Positions 24,112 through 34,675 of a DNA stretch of 64,000 nt are shown here, piece after piece. This stretch comes from Scleroderma bovista (taxonomy: Eukaryota > Basidiomycota > Agaricomycetes > Boletales > Sclerodermataceae), in the NCBI GenBank assembly GCA_037178675.1, contig JAYMGJ010000012.1, forward strand, positions 1 to 64,000, given 5' to 3'. The notes below the pieces were generated by a model that saw only the letters and a list, made by a program, of their open reading frames with translations, ran no database searches and was not told where the DNA came from. The first letter of the stretch is position 1. Every line of letters begins with the position of its first letter. The position numbers and the translations under genes are program-made.

Positions 24112-26047
24112 TAGTGTTTTAAGGTCCGGTCCGGTCTGGTCCTGGACCCCTTTTTTGGGAGGACCAGGACCAGGACCAGTCCTCCAAATCTCAGAAAAAG
24201 GGAGGACTGAGGACTGGACCACTTAGGACCGGTCCTCATTGGTCCTGGGCTGGTCCTAGGACCAGTCCGGACCGGTCTTTTCAGAGGATTGGTGCAGATT
24301 GATATCAGGACCACCCAGCACTGATGAGGACTAGGCAAAAGCATGGGGTGTCTCATGGCTTACCCATACCCATGCCCAGGACATACCCATTACCTGCAGC
24401 ATGGGTCCAGGTTGCAAGTGGGTAACAACCCAGTGGGTTCAGGTGGCAGTGCAAGCATTGTTAAAAGTACCCTTGGGTTGCAGGTACACCCCCAAGTGCA
24501 CATGATATTGGCAGATGCAGATGTAGTCTATAGGGAATTCCACAGTGTAAGGGTGCTGACCTGTCAGAGGTTTGCCCAGGGGTTCAACTATAGGGGTAAA
24601 CTCTGGTGATGATTTGATGGACATGTTCTACACCTTGTAAACACCTGTATAAGCCTTTGTACTATTGTATCAACTAGGTAGAGTGCTGAGAACAGCTGAG
24701 AACAGTTGCAAACAAAGTGTACAAAGGTTGGGGGGTCACTATAGGGGTGGACTCTGCTGATGATTTGATGGTTGTGTTTTGCACCTTGTAAACATGTGTA
24801 GCAGCCTTTATACTATTGTACCAACTATGTAGAGTGTGGGGAAGAGCTGCAAACAGCTGCGAACAAAGTGTACAAAGTGTACAAAGATTTGCAGGTTGAC
24901 TATAAGGTATACTCTGGTGATGATTTGATGGTTGTGTTCTGCACCTTGTAAACATGTGTAGCATCCTTTATACTATTGTACCAACTATGTAGAGTGTGTG
25001 GAACAGCTGCGAACAGCTGCGAACAAAGTGTACAAAGTGTACAAGGGTTTTCAGGTTTACTATAGGGTATACTCTGGTGATGATTTGATGGTGGTGTTCT
25101 GCACATTGTAAACATGTGTAACATCCTTTATACTATTGTACCAACTATGTAGAGTGTGTGGAACAGCTGCGAACAGCTGCGAACAAAGTGTACAAAGTGT
25201 ACAAGGGTTTTCAGGTTTACTATAGGGTATACTCTGGTGATGATTTGATGGTTGTGTTCTGCACCTTGTAAACATGTGTAGCATCCTTTATACTGTTGTA
25301 CCAACTATGTAGAGTGTGGGGAACAGCTGCGAACAGCTGCGAACAAAGTGTACAAAGTGTACAAAGATTTGCAGGTTGACTATAGGGTATACTCTGGTGA
25401 TGATTTGATGGTGGTGTTCTGCACCTTGTGAACATGTGTAGTAGCCTTTATACTATTGTACAAACTATGTAGAGTGTGTGGAACAGCTGCGAACAGCTGC
25501 GAACAGAGTGTACAGAGTGTACAAAGGTTTGCAAGTTGACAATATGGTATACTCTGCCAATAATTTAATGGATGTGCCCTGCACCTTTTAAACATGTATA
25601 CTAGCCTTTGTGCTATTGTACCAACTATGTAAAGTGTTGTGAACAGCTGTGAACAAAGTGTATTCAGTGCTATCCATCGGCAACACACACCCATACCCCT
25701 GAGGTGATAACTAGGAGTTGTGTAGTTATGAGTAGGTTAAGTAGGTTTAGGTTTTGTAGTATAGTGATGACTAGGTTAAGTGGGTTATGGCTGAATTAAG
25801 TATGTAGGCTAGTTATGGCTAGGCTAAATATCACTCATTAACAACAATTAATAGAAGTAAAATAGGGGCTAGGACCGGTCCAGACCGGACCAGGACCAGT
25901 CCTTAAGCACCCCAGAAAAGTAGAGGACCAGGACTGATACTTTTTAGAATTGGGTAGGACCAGGACTGCAGTCCAGTCCTAAAATGGTCCGGTCCTGGTC
26001 CGGTCCTTGGTCCTTTAGCGGTCCTAGGACCGGACCTTCGAACACTA
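24112..26047. mobile_element. hAT-type MITE copy 2 with 160-bp tandem repeats
   Basis: 1936 bp with the same TAGTGTTTTAAGG ends and GGACCGGTCC-rich subterminal zones as copy 1. The flanking 8-mers GATGTGCA at 24104-24111 and 26048-26055 are identical. Tandem units have a 160-bp period (ggtatactct at 24906, 25066, 25226, 25386, 25546). Unlike copy 1 it lacks a ~120-bp segment after position 24540. It is inserted in the gag region of gypsy element B. Confidence 0.93.
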
Positions 26048-26055
26048 GATGTGCA

Positions 26056-26830
26056 GGACCAGGAACCAGCGTGCTTGACAGCTGGGAAATAGGGGGGGCA
26101 ACCCCGACGGCAGTGATGATCTGCAAGGAGGTGATGGAGAAGATGACAGGGACGATGGAGCCCCAAACAGAGACGATAACAATGAAAACCTAGGGAGGGA
26201 TCCTCCCAATAGGAGAAATGCAACTAGAGGAGGAGGCGGACCGCCTCATGGCCCACCAGGCCCCCCTGGAGGTCCTCCCTCTGATTCAGCTATCATCCAA
26301 GTGAACACGAGTCAGCCATGGGAGAAACGAACCAAATCCAAATCCATGACAGCCAAAGGGCCAATGGTAATTGAGGGAGACAATCCCAATACCTCAGGGG
26401 TTACACCCCAGGCAACGACCGATACACTGGGTTCGCCATGCGGCGCTACAGCCAGCGTATTAGGGAGCAAGTGGGCGACAAGCCCGACGGGCCACTAGGC
26501 CCTGAGGTGAAGGCAATGAACCCGCCAAAACCGGGGAAGTATGGGGGCCAGGACAACATGGAGAAGTTTGACTATTGGCTCACCCAGCTCCTCAAATACT
26601 TCAGGACCTTCAAGATCACTGGGTACGGGCGCGACGGAGATCGTGTCCTGTATACGGGGCTGTACCTCGAAGGTATGGCCACTGAGTGGTATGACCAGGA
26701 GGTCAACATGCCGGAAAGGCGCACTGGCTACTGGTCCTTCGAGGACCTGATCTGTGGACTGTTCAAGCGATTCATCCATGAGGCTACTGCCCAACAGGCC
26801 GCCATCAATTACGACCGCATGCACTACTCC
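26056..26830 (+). pseudogene. gypsy element B, Retrotrans_gag domain (5' half)
   Basis: The frame from 26438 reads MEKFDYWLTQLLKYFRTFKI, YLEGMATEWYDQEV and FEDLICGLFKRFIHEATAQQ, the typical capsid/gag core of Ty3/gypsy elements. Upstream (26056-26437) the frames are broken. At 26830 the frame is cut by gypsy element A. Removing A and one copy of ACTCC leaves the codons continuous into 34681 (DRMHYS to PEKGALAFYNDL). Confidence 0.85.
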
Positions 26831-27472
26831 TGTCAAGTCCGGGTCTACTCCGGTAGGAGGTCCGGTCAAGTCCGGACGAGCGCGGACGAAGGGAGAGGGC
26901 AGAGGGCTGGACGAGGGATTAGTCCAGCCGGAGTTGGTGACCGCTTGGATTCAACGACAAGGACGACGTGCGTTGATCCCTTGCGTAGGTTCCGGTCAAG
27001 GTGATAGTGACGGAGACAGAGACAGAGACAGACAGAGACTGGAGTAGTGACTAAGTTGATTTCAGACTGAGGAGTACAGGATAAACTACAGAGTACTTAT
27101 ACTAAGTAAGAACTAGGGTCAAGTATATACGGTGACAAGTAAACAGCCTAAAAGGCGGACAAGGGACAACCGGAGAAAGTACTAGGTCAGGTCCGATGAA
27201 AATAAAGTCAGGTCCGGGTAAAATAAATCAGGTCTGGTGAAAATGCTACAAGGTATAGGATATATCGAGTTCATGGAGAACTCACGTCAAGGCAGGGTAA
27301 ATGGCGAGGTGTGGTAACGAGCGAATAGAGGATAGTCCAAGGGTCGTACTTAACGGAGGCATATCTGCGCGAGCGTGACCGGAGTAAGTGTTGAGCGACC
27401 GGAGTTGAGCTGTAGAGTTGCGATGCGACCGGAGTGACCGGATAAGACCCGGAGTTGGGCATGGTCGTAACA
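26831..27472 (-). repeat. gypsy A 3' LTR
   Basis: 642 bp. Read on the minus strand it starts TGTTACGACC and ends GGACTTGACA. It differs from the 5' LTR at about seven sites. On the plus strand it contains the gacagagacagagaca microsatellite and many CCGGA words. A purine-rich tract lies just outside it at 27473-27490. Confidence 0.95.
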
Positions 27473-27637
27473 GTATCCCCCTTTTAGGGGCCGAACCCAT
27501 GAGGCCCCAATGAGGCTGTCGTGTGGTCGCCTAGAACAATGCGGAGTCCGGAGTGATTGTCTGAGTACGAAATTTGGATCTATAAAGATCAAACCGGTTT
27601 CGCTTGTTACCCCCAGTTTTCTTTCCGTGATCCTAAC

Positions 27638-28683
27638 ATGTCAGCCACTGCTAAGTCCACCAGCCCCGTTGCCCCCGTTGCCACCGAGTCCAGGGATTGG
27701 ACGAAGGCCTCAACACCGGAATTACAGTCCGGTAGCGAGGACAAATCCGAAGTTCTCGACGCCAAAGCGAAGGAGCGCCGTCGTCGCAAGCAAGTGAAGA
27801 GGGAGGAGAGGCAACGTAGGGAGGAGGCGGAGAGGCGAGCGCGCGAAGAGGCGGAGGCAAGGGCTCGCGAGGAGGCAGAGCGTGCCAAGGCGGAGGCGGA
27901 GCAGAAAGCGAGAGAGCAGGCGGAGAAGGACAGGACGGAGGTGCAGCGGAGGGCTGCAGAGGTTGCAGCAAGGCAGAGAGCGATGGCGCAGGAGGCATTG
28001 AAGAAGAGAGTGAGGGAAGAGCCGGAGGCGGGTCCGAGTGGAGACCGGAGCGACAATGTCCGGTAAGTATTTTTTTCTCTTTTAATTTTATTCCCTTGTT
28101 ACTTTATTAATTTTTTGGCAGGTGCATTCGCTGTGCGAAGCACAAGGCCAAGTGCGAACGAGACCCAGAAAAACCCAAGCAGCGCGCCGGCCTCAAGGAG
28201 AAGTGCGAGTGGCCGGAGGTGGGGGGTCCCGGTCCGGTAGTGGACAAAGGCAAGGGTAAGGCGAAGGAGAAGGAGGTGGCGACGTCACCGCAAGGCGGTG
28301 AAAAGCGGAAGAAGAAGAAGCTGGCGAAGGTCGTCAACAACAACGACGACATCGTCGAAGTGCCGGGGCCGTCTGGGAAACGGTCCGGGTTTGACCCTGG
28401 GCCGTTCTTGGAATGACTGGACCGGCTGACCGGGGCGGTGGAGGAGATGACCGGTCAGATGCGCCGGGTCGCGGATGCCACTCGCTCGGTGGCGAGGGGA
28501 AATGAGCGGTTGACGGCCGGCCTCGAGACTTTTCTCGAGGAGTGTCGTTTCTTTACGGCACCCTGGGACGAGGACGAGGAGTCGGAGGACAGCGAGGCGG
28601 AGGTCGACCCGGAGGAGGTCGAACAAGAAGTCCAGGGGCTCCGTGAGGAGCAGGAGAACCCTGGCAGCGGTGTGCCGGAGTAG
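27638..28683 (+). CDS. antisense accessory gene of gypsy A, zinc-cluster-like, premature stop
   Basis: This gene lies inside the retroelement but on the opposite strand, convergent with pol. Exon 1 (27638-28062, ATG in CTAACATGTC context) encodes a long Glu/Arg/Ala-rich helix, probably a coiled coil (residues about 45-130, EEAERRAREEAEARAREEAE). A 59-bp intron (GTAAGT at 28063, GGCAG ending 28121) separates it from exon 2. Exon 2 begins with RCIRCAKHKAKCERD and then KEKCEWP. This C-x2-C-x6-C ... C pattern resembles the fungal Zn2Cys6 cluster or related CxxC motifs. The frame is stopped by TGA at 28414-28416 but continues in the same frame to TAG at 28683, through TGQMRRVADATRSVARGNER and an acidic C-terminus. 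A CGA-to-TGA change would explain the stop. Possible roles are DNA/RNA binding, regulation or targeting of the element, all inferred. The protein would be about 328 residues if read through. Confidence 0.75.
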
Positions 28684-28835
28684 GTGGTCCGGTCCGGACT
28701 CCTTGTAAATAGAAAATGTAATTTAGTTTTACTTTTTTGTTTATAGAGAAAAGTGGCTGGATTTGAGAGTGAGTGATATTACAGAGTGAAACAGATAGGG
28801 GAAACAGATAAGAGAAACGGAGAGCGAGAGTATTA
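28684..28835. other. intergenic space between convergent genes of gypsy A
   Basis: About 150 bp between the stop of the antisense gene and the stop of pol. AT-rich, likely holding the 3' ends of both transcripts (tgtaatttagttttac and ttgtttatag). Confidence 0.5.
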
Positions 28836-31800
28836 TTACATAGACGCGAGTGGTCCGGGTTTGTCCGGGTACCGGACATGGTAGTCTTCGAGTAATTCCG
28901 TAGCGTTGCCTAGCTCAGTGGCGAGTAGCCAAGAGGTTTCTTCGTCAGTTCCTTCGTAACCGGACCAACGTACCAAGTACAGCAGTTTGCACGATTTTCG
29001 TCGACGGTCAACCTTGGAGTCGAGGATCTCAGAGATCTCAAACTCCGGTTCACCATCTACCTCGACTGGTGGCGGAGGAGGCTGTATCCGGTCCGGTATA
29101 GTGTTGGGTATGGCCGGTTCGAGTTGGGAGACGTGGAAGACGGGATGGACGGCGCGCATGGAATCTGGAAGACGTAGCGTAAAAGAGAGAGAGCCTACTT
29201 GTGCTATGATAGTGTAGGGCCCAAGATTCTTTTCCGATAGCTTTTTGGATGGTCGAGTAGACCGGAAGTACTTGGCTTTCACGTATACTTGATCGCCTAC
29301 TTTGAAGTCCGGTGCCGGAGTACGTTTGGCATCAGCCGGACCTTGGTAGCGAAGTTGCGCATTGGCCATTTCTTCTCGAAGGTATTGGTGCAGCGACTCA
29401 AGGTCGACTGCGTAGTCACGAGCCCTGGCAGAGGTCATGTCGCGTTCTGGGTAGACAGAGATGTTAGGGTGGTAGCCCTTGTTAGCGAAGAACGGAGAGA
29501 CTCCGGTGGTAGCACTAGGTGCGTTGTTGTATGCAAACTCCGCCAATGGGAGTAAGTCCGCCCAGTTGTCCTGCTGGTAGTTGCAGTAGATCCGGAGGTA
29601 CTGTTCCAGCGTCTGGTTAGACTGCTCTGTCTGGCCATCGCCCTCCGGGTGGTAACCGGAGGTGAAGTGGAGGCGCATGTCGAGGGCCTTTCCGAGTGAC
29701 CGGAAGAAGTGTGAGATGAACTCGGTACCGCGATCTGAGGTGACGTGGGCGGGAACACCGTGCTTGGAGAACACGTGGAGTAAAAAGAGCTTTGCGAGCT
29801 CCGGGCTAGTGATGGTGTCATGAGTAGGGATGAAAATGGCTTGTTTAGAAAGCCTGTCTACCACGACCAGGATGGCGGTAAAGCCAGTAGATGAAGGGAG
29901 TTGCTCTATGAAGTCCATTGAGATGGAGTTCCAAGGCTTCTCCGGTACAGGGAGCTGTTTCAGCAACCCGTAGGGTCTATGGCGCGGTGTCTTAGCTCGT
30001 GCGCAAGAGGTACATGACCGGATGTAATCTTTGACGAAGGTCCGGAGACCAGGCCAGGTATACTCACGCCGGATTAACTCTAGAGTCCGGTTTTGCCCAA
30101 AGTGACCAGCGAGTGGGTGATCGTGTCGATACCGGAGTACCCGGAGACGGAGGTCATCCAAGTCTGGTACGTATATGCGACCGTCTAGTCGAAGGAATCC
30201 AGCCTCGTCTGTGGACCAGCGAGAGTCCGGTGGATCTGCGAGGTGGACCTGGGCAATGGGATCAGAGGGTAGTGCGGAGAGGATGTCGCTATGGAGTGTT
30301 TCCACGTCCATGATTGCGACTGCACGGAGGACCAGAAACTCTAGATAAGTAGCGCGAAGGGAATTAGAGAGTTGTTCTTGAGTGAACACCGGCCTAAGGT
30401 TTTGGGGATTAACCCGGGCGTAGCCACTATCCCCCTCTTTGGGGTAGACGTCCCATCGTCTAGTGAGAGCGTCCGGCTTGGCACCGAGTTTTCCGGGGCG
30501 GAAACGAATGACAAGATTAAATTGAGAGAGAAATTCAGACCACCGGGCTTGCCGGCGGGACAGTACTTTTGAGGTTGAGAAATACTCGAGATTCTTGTGG
30601 TCCGTGACGACGTCGATAGGAGAGGCGGAGCCTTCGAGGTAGTGGCGCCAGTTCCGGAATGCTTCGAAGATAGCAAGCAATTCCTTATCGTGGGTGTCGT
30701 AGTTCAGCTCCGGAGCGGTCAAAGTCCAGGAGTAGTAGGCGACCGGACGAATTTCTCCGTCGGCACAGGTAATAGACAAGATACCGGCGACAGCATAGTC
30801 GGAGGCATCGGTTTCCACGATGATAGGGGTATCCGGAATGAAGTGAGTGAGAATGGGCGCAGTAGTGAAGGCATGCTTAAGTGCCTTGAACGAACGTCGA
30901 CAGTCCTCGGAGAAGTTCCAAGGGGCATCCTTCCGGGTGAGTTGGGTAAGGGGGACCACGATGTCGGAGTAGTTAAAGATGAACCGGCGGTAGAAATTGG
31001 CGAAGCCTAGGAAGGACTGGATGTCCTTTACCTTTCGTGGTTCAGGCCAGTCGGAGATGGTTTGGATTTTGTCCGGAGACATAGTCAAACCTTCCGGAGA
31101 TAGGCGGTAGCCAAGATACTCTACCGAGTCCGAGTGGAACTCGCATTTCTCTGGTTTGGCAAAGAGGCCATGCAACCGGAGACGGCGGAGCACTTCTCGG
31201 ACGTGCTGCTGGTGGGACTCCATATCCTCGGAGTAGATGAGGATGTTGTTGAGGTACACGACGACGCAGACATCCAGCATGTCAGCAAAGATGGTGTTGA
31301 CAAAGCGCTGGAAGGCTGCAGGGGCGTTAGTGAGGCCAAAGGGCATTACTAACCACTCGTAAGACCCATAGCGCGTACGGAAGGCGGTCTTCCACTCATC
31401 GCCCGGAGCAATCCGGACTAGATGGTACACGTGCCGGAGGTCGATCTTCGAGTAGATCTTAGCACGGCTTGGGGAGTCTAGTAGGTCAGAGATTAGGGGG
31501 AGTGGATAGCGATCCTTTTTGGTGATTTTGTTTAGGCCTCGGAAGTCAACGCAGAGGCGGAGTGAACCGTCCTTCTTTTTTACGAAGAGGACCAGAGCAG
31601 CATGGGAGGAAGCGGTAGGATGGATGAAACCTGTATTAAGATTCTCGTCGATGAAGGTCCGGAGAGCGGAGAGCTCAACCGGAGACAGTGAGTAGAGGGT
31701 TCCCAGAGGTGGGGAAGTACCTTCTTCAAGGTCGATCTTCAAGTCGTAGTCGCGATGCGGGGGAAGTTCAGAGGCCTTTGCCTTGCTGAACACATCCGCA

Positions 31801-32551
31801 TAATCGCGATACTCCGGAGGGACGATGTCCAGGTCCGGCAGAGTAGAGGCGGAGGAAGAACGAGCCTTTGCTGAGTCGGAGGGACGCAGCTGAAGTTGGT
31901 ATTTGGTAGATCCCTCTAATTTGCACGCACGCACGAATGCGGCTGCGTTAATCAGGGAGATGTGCGGAGGGGTGCAAACCGGAGTGTCGACAGATGGCAC
32001 GGGGCCGGGGTCAGATTGGCCGGAGAGGCCGGAGACAGGGTTACCGGACTGAACCGGAGAGGGAGTCGACGGGGGCGCTGGCAAACTTTCTGCAAGTGTT
32101 CGGAATGTTAAACTGCTCAATACCCAGTCAATCAACGGATTGTAGCGGGTGAGCCAGTTATGTCCGAGAACAATTTTGCATTCAGAATCCAGCGGAGTTA
32201 GGTAAAAGGTCATGGGGGTGACATCACCGGATGCGGGGAACTTCACTGATAGGTCGACGGCTTGAGTAATTACAAAATTCGAGGTACCGTCGAAAAGCCG
32301 GAGTACAATCGGGGAAACGGAGTAAGTGAGGAGAGAGTGTCCGAGAGCATACTTGGTATCTACAAAGCAGTGCGTGGAACCGGAGTCCACAAGCGCACGG
32401 AGTTCTGGTAAATTGTAAGACAAGAGGAAAACATGGGGCATAAGAGAGTTAGGATCGTAAAGAGCGGACGCGTTGAGGCGGGCCTCCTTGGGTGCACTTC
32501 CGGAGTCAACGCAGCTCACCGGTTGTGCGGAGGGCCGGGAGCTGCTTACTC
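28836..32551 (-). CDS. gypsy A pol polyprotein (PR-RT-RNase H-IN-chromodomain)
   Basis: Numbered from the GTG codon at 32519 (residue 1 of 1227), the frame is open further back to the shift site. Protease has ALVDSGST (Asp45). The reverse transcriptase spans about 290-460, with LRLCVDFRGLNKIT, KTAFRTRYGSYEWLVMPFGL and, at the active site, YLNN (422-425). RNase H starts near ETDASDYA. The integrase has an HHCC zinc domain (HPLAGHFGQNRT ... CTSCARAK) and a DDE triad Asp869, Asp929, Glu965 with the usual 35-residue spacing. The C-terminus is a chromodomain (FEISEILDSK, YLVRWSGY, ETSW), which directs integration to chromatin. The normal YLDD is changed at both Asp codons (GAC to AAC), so polymerase activity should be lost. 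It lies in the -1 frame of gag and has no ATG of its own at the junction, implying a Gag-Pol fusion. Confidence 0.93.
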
Positions 32552-33964
32552 TTTTTTTGACTCGGAGTTGGCACCCGAGTTAGTAGAGTCCGTCTTACCA
32601 GACTCTGCAGCGATGGCCGCAGCGCGAGCCTTGGCCTTTTTGGTCTTTTTTGGACAGTTGTCCGCGAAATGACCGGTACCTCCGCAGAACATGCAGAGGT
32701 TGTTGTCCAGACGCCTTTTGCGCTCGTCTGCAGTTAGCTTCCCGTCCTTACCAAGCTTGTTGGTTAGGTCCGGTCTGGAACCGGAGGAGGACTGGTTGCT
32801 GGTTGTCTTGGACGAGCCAGAGTTGGCGGAGCTGGGGGAGTTGCCGGTCTTGGCCTGACCGGGCTTGGGGGTGTTGCCTCCGGAGTTGGAGGGCTTGGGG
32901 GTGGACGAGGTAGGCTGGCTCTTCGTCGTACGGGAGATCTCGTCTTTGCGCTCCCAATAGCGCGCGTCGATCTCTTGACAAAGAGCCCTCAACCCATGTA
33001 GAGTCAGGGGTTTCCCGACTCGAGCAATTTCGTCCTTGAGACGATCCGGGAGACCGGAGTAGAATAGGCGGCGGAGCGCGCCATCTCCGTAGTCCTGGAC
33101 CTGGGAGGCGAGGCGGTTGAAGTCCACGATATACCGCGTAACACGGTGTGCGTCCTTCATCCGGAGATGCTCGAGCTGATGTTCAGCATCAGCGATGGGG
33201 TCGTGAGGTCCAAAGGTGTTCTGGAGCTCAGCGACAAAGTGGACCCAACTGTCCATCCAGAGTGGACGGTCAGCCGGATCGCCGGAGTGCAGTAGGTCCG
33301 GTTCGAACCATTCTAGGGTCATCCCTTTTAGATATGATTGGGCGAAAGTTACCTTTGCCCTATCAAGGCGGAATGCCTTGGCTCGATCCTGGAAACAGAG
33401 CTCACACTGGACCAAGAAGGTCCTGAGCTTTTTGGGATCCGTACCATCGAAGGTGTCTGGTTCACGGACTTTGGCACGGGAGGAAGAGGCGTCATTGGTC
33501 CGGCGGGAGGAGCGGGAGAGGCGATTGACGGCGACTGCTAAATTTTGGAAGACAGCCAGACCAGGGTCTAGTTCATCCATGGCGTCGACAAAGTCATCAT
33601 CGTCATCATCATCGTTGTCGCCATCTCCGGGGTCGTCCGGATCATCTCCGGGTCCGTCCTCGGGGCCAAACCACTGGTGACGGGCGGGTTCACGATGGTA
33701 GGGAAATCGATCACCAGAAACGGATTCATGGTGACCTAAGTCTGCAGAACCACGAAGGCTCTGAGACGCAGCATCTCGACGTGGAGTCAAAGGCGCTGTA
33801 GGGTTTCGAGCTGTAAAGCTCCGGAATTGGCTTACGGAAGCCGGAGGTTGCCTGCAGTTAGACAGGGCTTGTTGGGCAGCAGAGAGATGGAGGTCGTCTA
33901 CTGCACCTGCTTCCTCAGCAAGTGCTGCAGCGGTACGAGCACGAGAGCACGTAGTCATAGTCAT
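32546..33964 (-). CDS. gypsy A gag
   Basis: 472 codons from an ATG at 33964. It has a Retrotrans_gag core (KVTFAQSYLKGMTLEWFEP, WVHFVAELQNTFGPHDP, YIVDFNRLASQVQDYG) and a basic Ser/Asn-rich linker. A CCHC zinc knuckle reads CMFCGGTGHFADNC, and the end is Lys/Ser-rich. Gag forms the retrotransposon particle and packages RNA through the knuckle. Several Asp runs (DNDDDDDDDF) precede the core. It stops at TAA 32546-32548, right after the A-run used for frameshifting. The frame is intact. Confidence 0.93.
   Translation of the reverse strand: MTMTTCSRARTAAALAEEAGAVDDLHLSAAQQALSNCRQPPASVSQFRSFTARNPTAPLTPRRDAASQSLRGSADLGHHESVSGDRFPYHREPARHQWFGPEDGPGDDPDDPGDGDNDDDDDDDFVDAMDELDPGLAVFQNLAVAVNRLSRSSRRTNDASSSRAKVREPDTFDGTDPKKLRTFLVQCELCFQDRAKAFRLDRAKVTFAQSYLKGMTLEWFEPDLLHSGDPADRPLWMDSWVHFVAELQNTFGPHDPIADAEHQLEHLRMKDAHRVTRYIVDFNRLASQVQDYGDGALRRLFYSGLPDRLKDEIARVGKPLTLHGLRALCQEIDARYWERKDEISRTTKSQPTSSTPKPSNSGGNTPKPGQAKTGNSPSSANSGSSKTTSNQSSSGSRPDLTNKLGKDGKLTADERKRRLDNNLCMFCGGTGHFADNCPKKTKKAKARAAAIAAESGKTDSTNSGANSESKKE
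32552..32558 (-). promoter_or_regulatory. -1 frameshift site A AAA AAA at the gag-pol junction
   Basis: On the minus strand seven A residues are phased so that gag reads TCA AAA AAA GAG TAA. This is a canonical X XXY YYZ slippery heptamer two codons before the gag stop. A -1 slip enters an open frame (RVSSSRPSAQPVSCVD) leading into pol. The GC-rich sequence just downstream could supply a stimulating structure, not verified. Confidence 0.75.
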
Positions 33965-34033
33965 AAGAAATAGAAGCTAGTTTGCGTACGGGGTATGGAA
34001 CAGTGAACCCACACAAGTGTGAGTCTGAAATAC

Positions 34034-34675
34034 TGTCAAGTCCGGGTCTACTCCGGTAGGAGGTCCGGTCAAGTCCGGACGAGCGCGGACGAAGGGAGAG
34101 GGCAGAGGGCTGGACAAGGGATTAGTCCGGCTGGAGTTGGTGACCGCTTGGATTCAACGACAAGGACGACGTGCGTTGATCCCTTGCGTAGGTTCCGGTC
34201 AAGGTGATAGTGACGGAGACAGAGACAGAGACAGACAGAGACTGGAGTAGTGACTAAGTTGATTTCAGACTGAGGAGTACAGGATAAACTACAGAGTACT
34301 TATACTAAGTAAGAACTAGGGTCAAGTATATACGGTGACAAGTAAACAGCCTAAAAGGCGGACAAGGGACAACCGGAGAAAGTACTAGGTCAGGTCCGAT
34401 GAAAATAAAGTCAGGTCCGGGTAAAATAAATCAGGTCTGGTGAAAATGCTACAAGGTATAGGATATATCGAGTTCATGGAGAACTCACGTCAAGGCAGGG
34501 TAAACGGCGAGGTGTGGTAACGAGCGAATAGAGGATAGTCCAAGGGTCGTACTTAATGGAGGCATATCTGCGCGAGCATGACCAGAGTAAGTGTTGAGCG
34601 ACCGGAGTTGAGCTGTAGAGTTGCGATGCGACCGGAGTGACCGGATAAGACCCGGAGTTGGGCATGGTCGTAACA
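34034..34675 (-). repeat. gypsy A 5' LTR
   Basis: 642 bp, bounded by TGTCAAGTCC and GGTCGTAACA on the plus strand, with ACTCC immediately to its right. It is about 99% identical to the LTR at 26831-27472. All observed differences are C/T or G/A, mostly at CpG. Confidence 0.95.

Larger units (their letters stand above)
26831..34675 (-). mobile_element. chromodomain Ty3/gypsy retrotransposon A, near-complete
   Basis: The element is 7845 bp with two 642-bp LTRs and a perfect 5-bp target duplication ACTCC (26826-26830 and 34676-34680). On the minus strand the order is LTR, 69-nt leader, gag, pol (PR-RT-RNase H-IN-chromodomain), then an antisense gene, polypurine tract (about 27473-27490, AAAAGGGGGATAC) and LTR. 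The two LTRs differ at about seven positions, all transitions, so insertion is fairly recent. No TGG-type tRNA primer site abuts the 5' LTR, so self-priming as in Tf1-like elements is possible. The RT active site is mutated, so the copy is not autonomous. Confidence 0.95.

Noticed and set aside
27607..28056. 149-codon minus-strand frame opposite the antisense gene
   Set aside because: It is the mirror of the Glu/Arg-rich coiled coil. The plus frame has the intron, start context and Cys motif.
33148..33680. Plus-strand frames (92 and 154 codons) inside gypsy A gag
   Set aside because: They are antisense shadows of the intact 472-codon gag.
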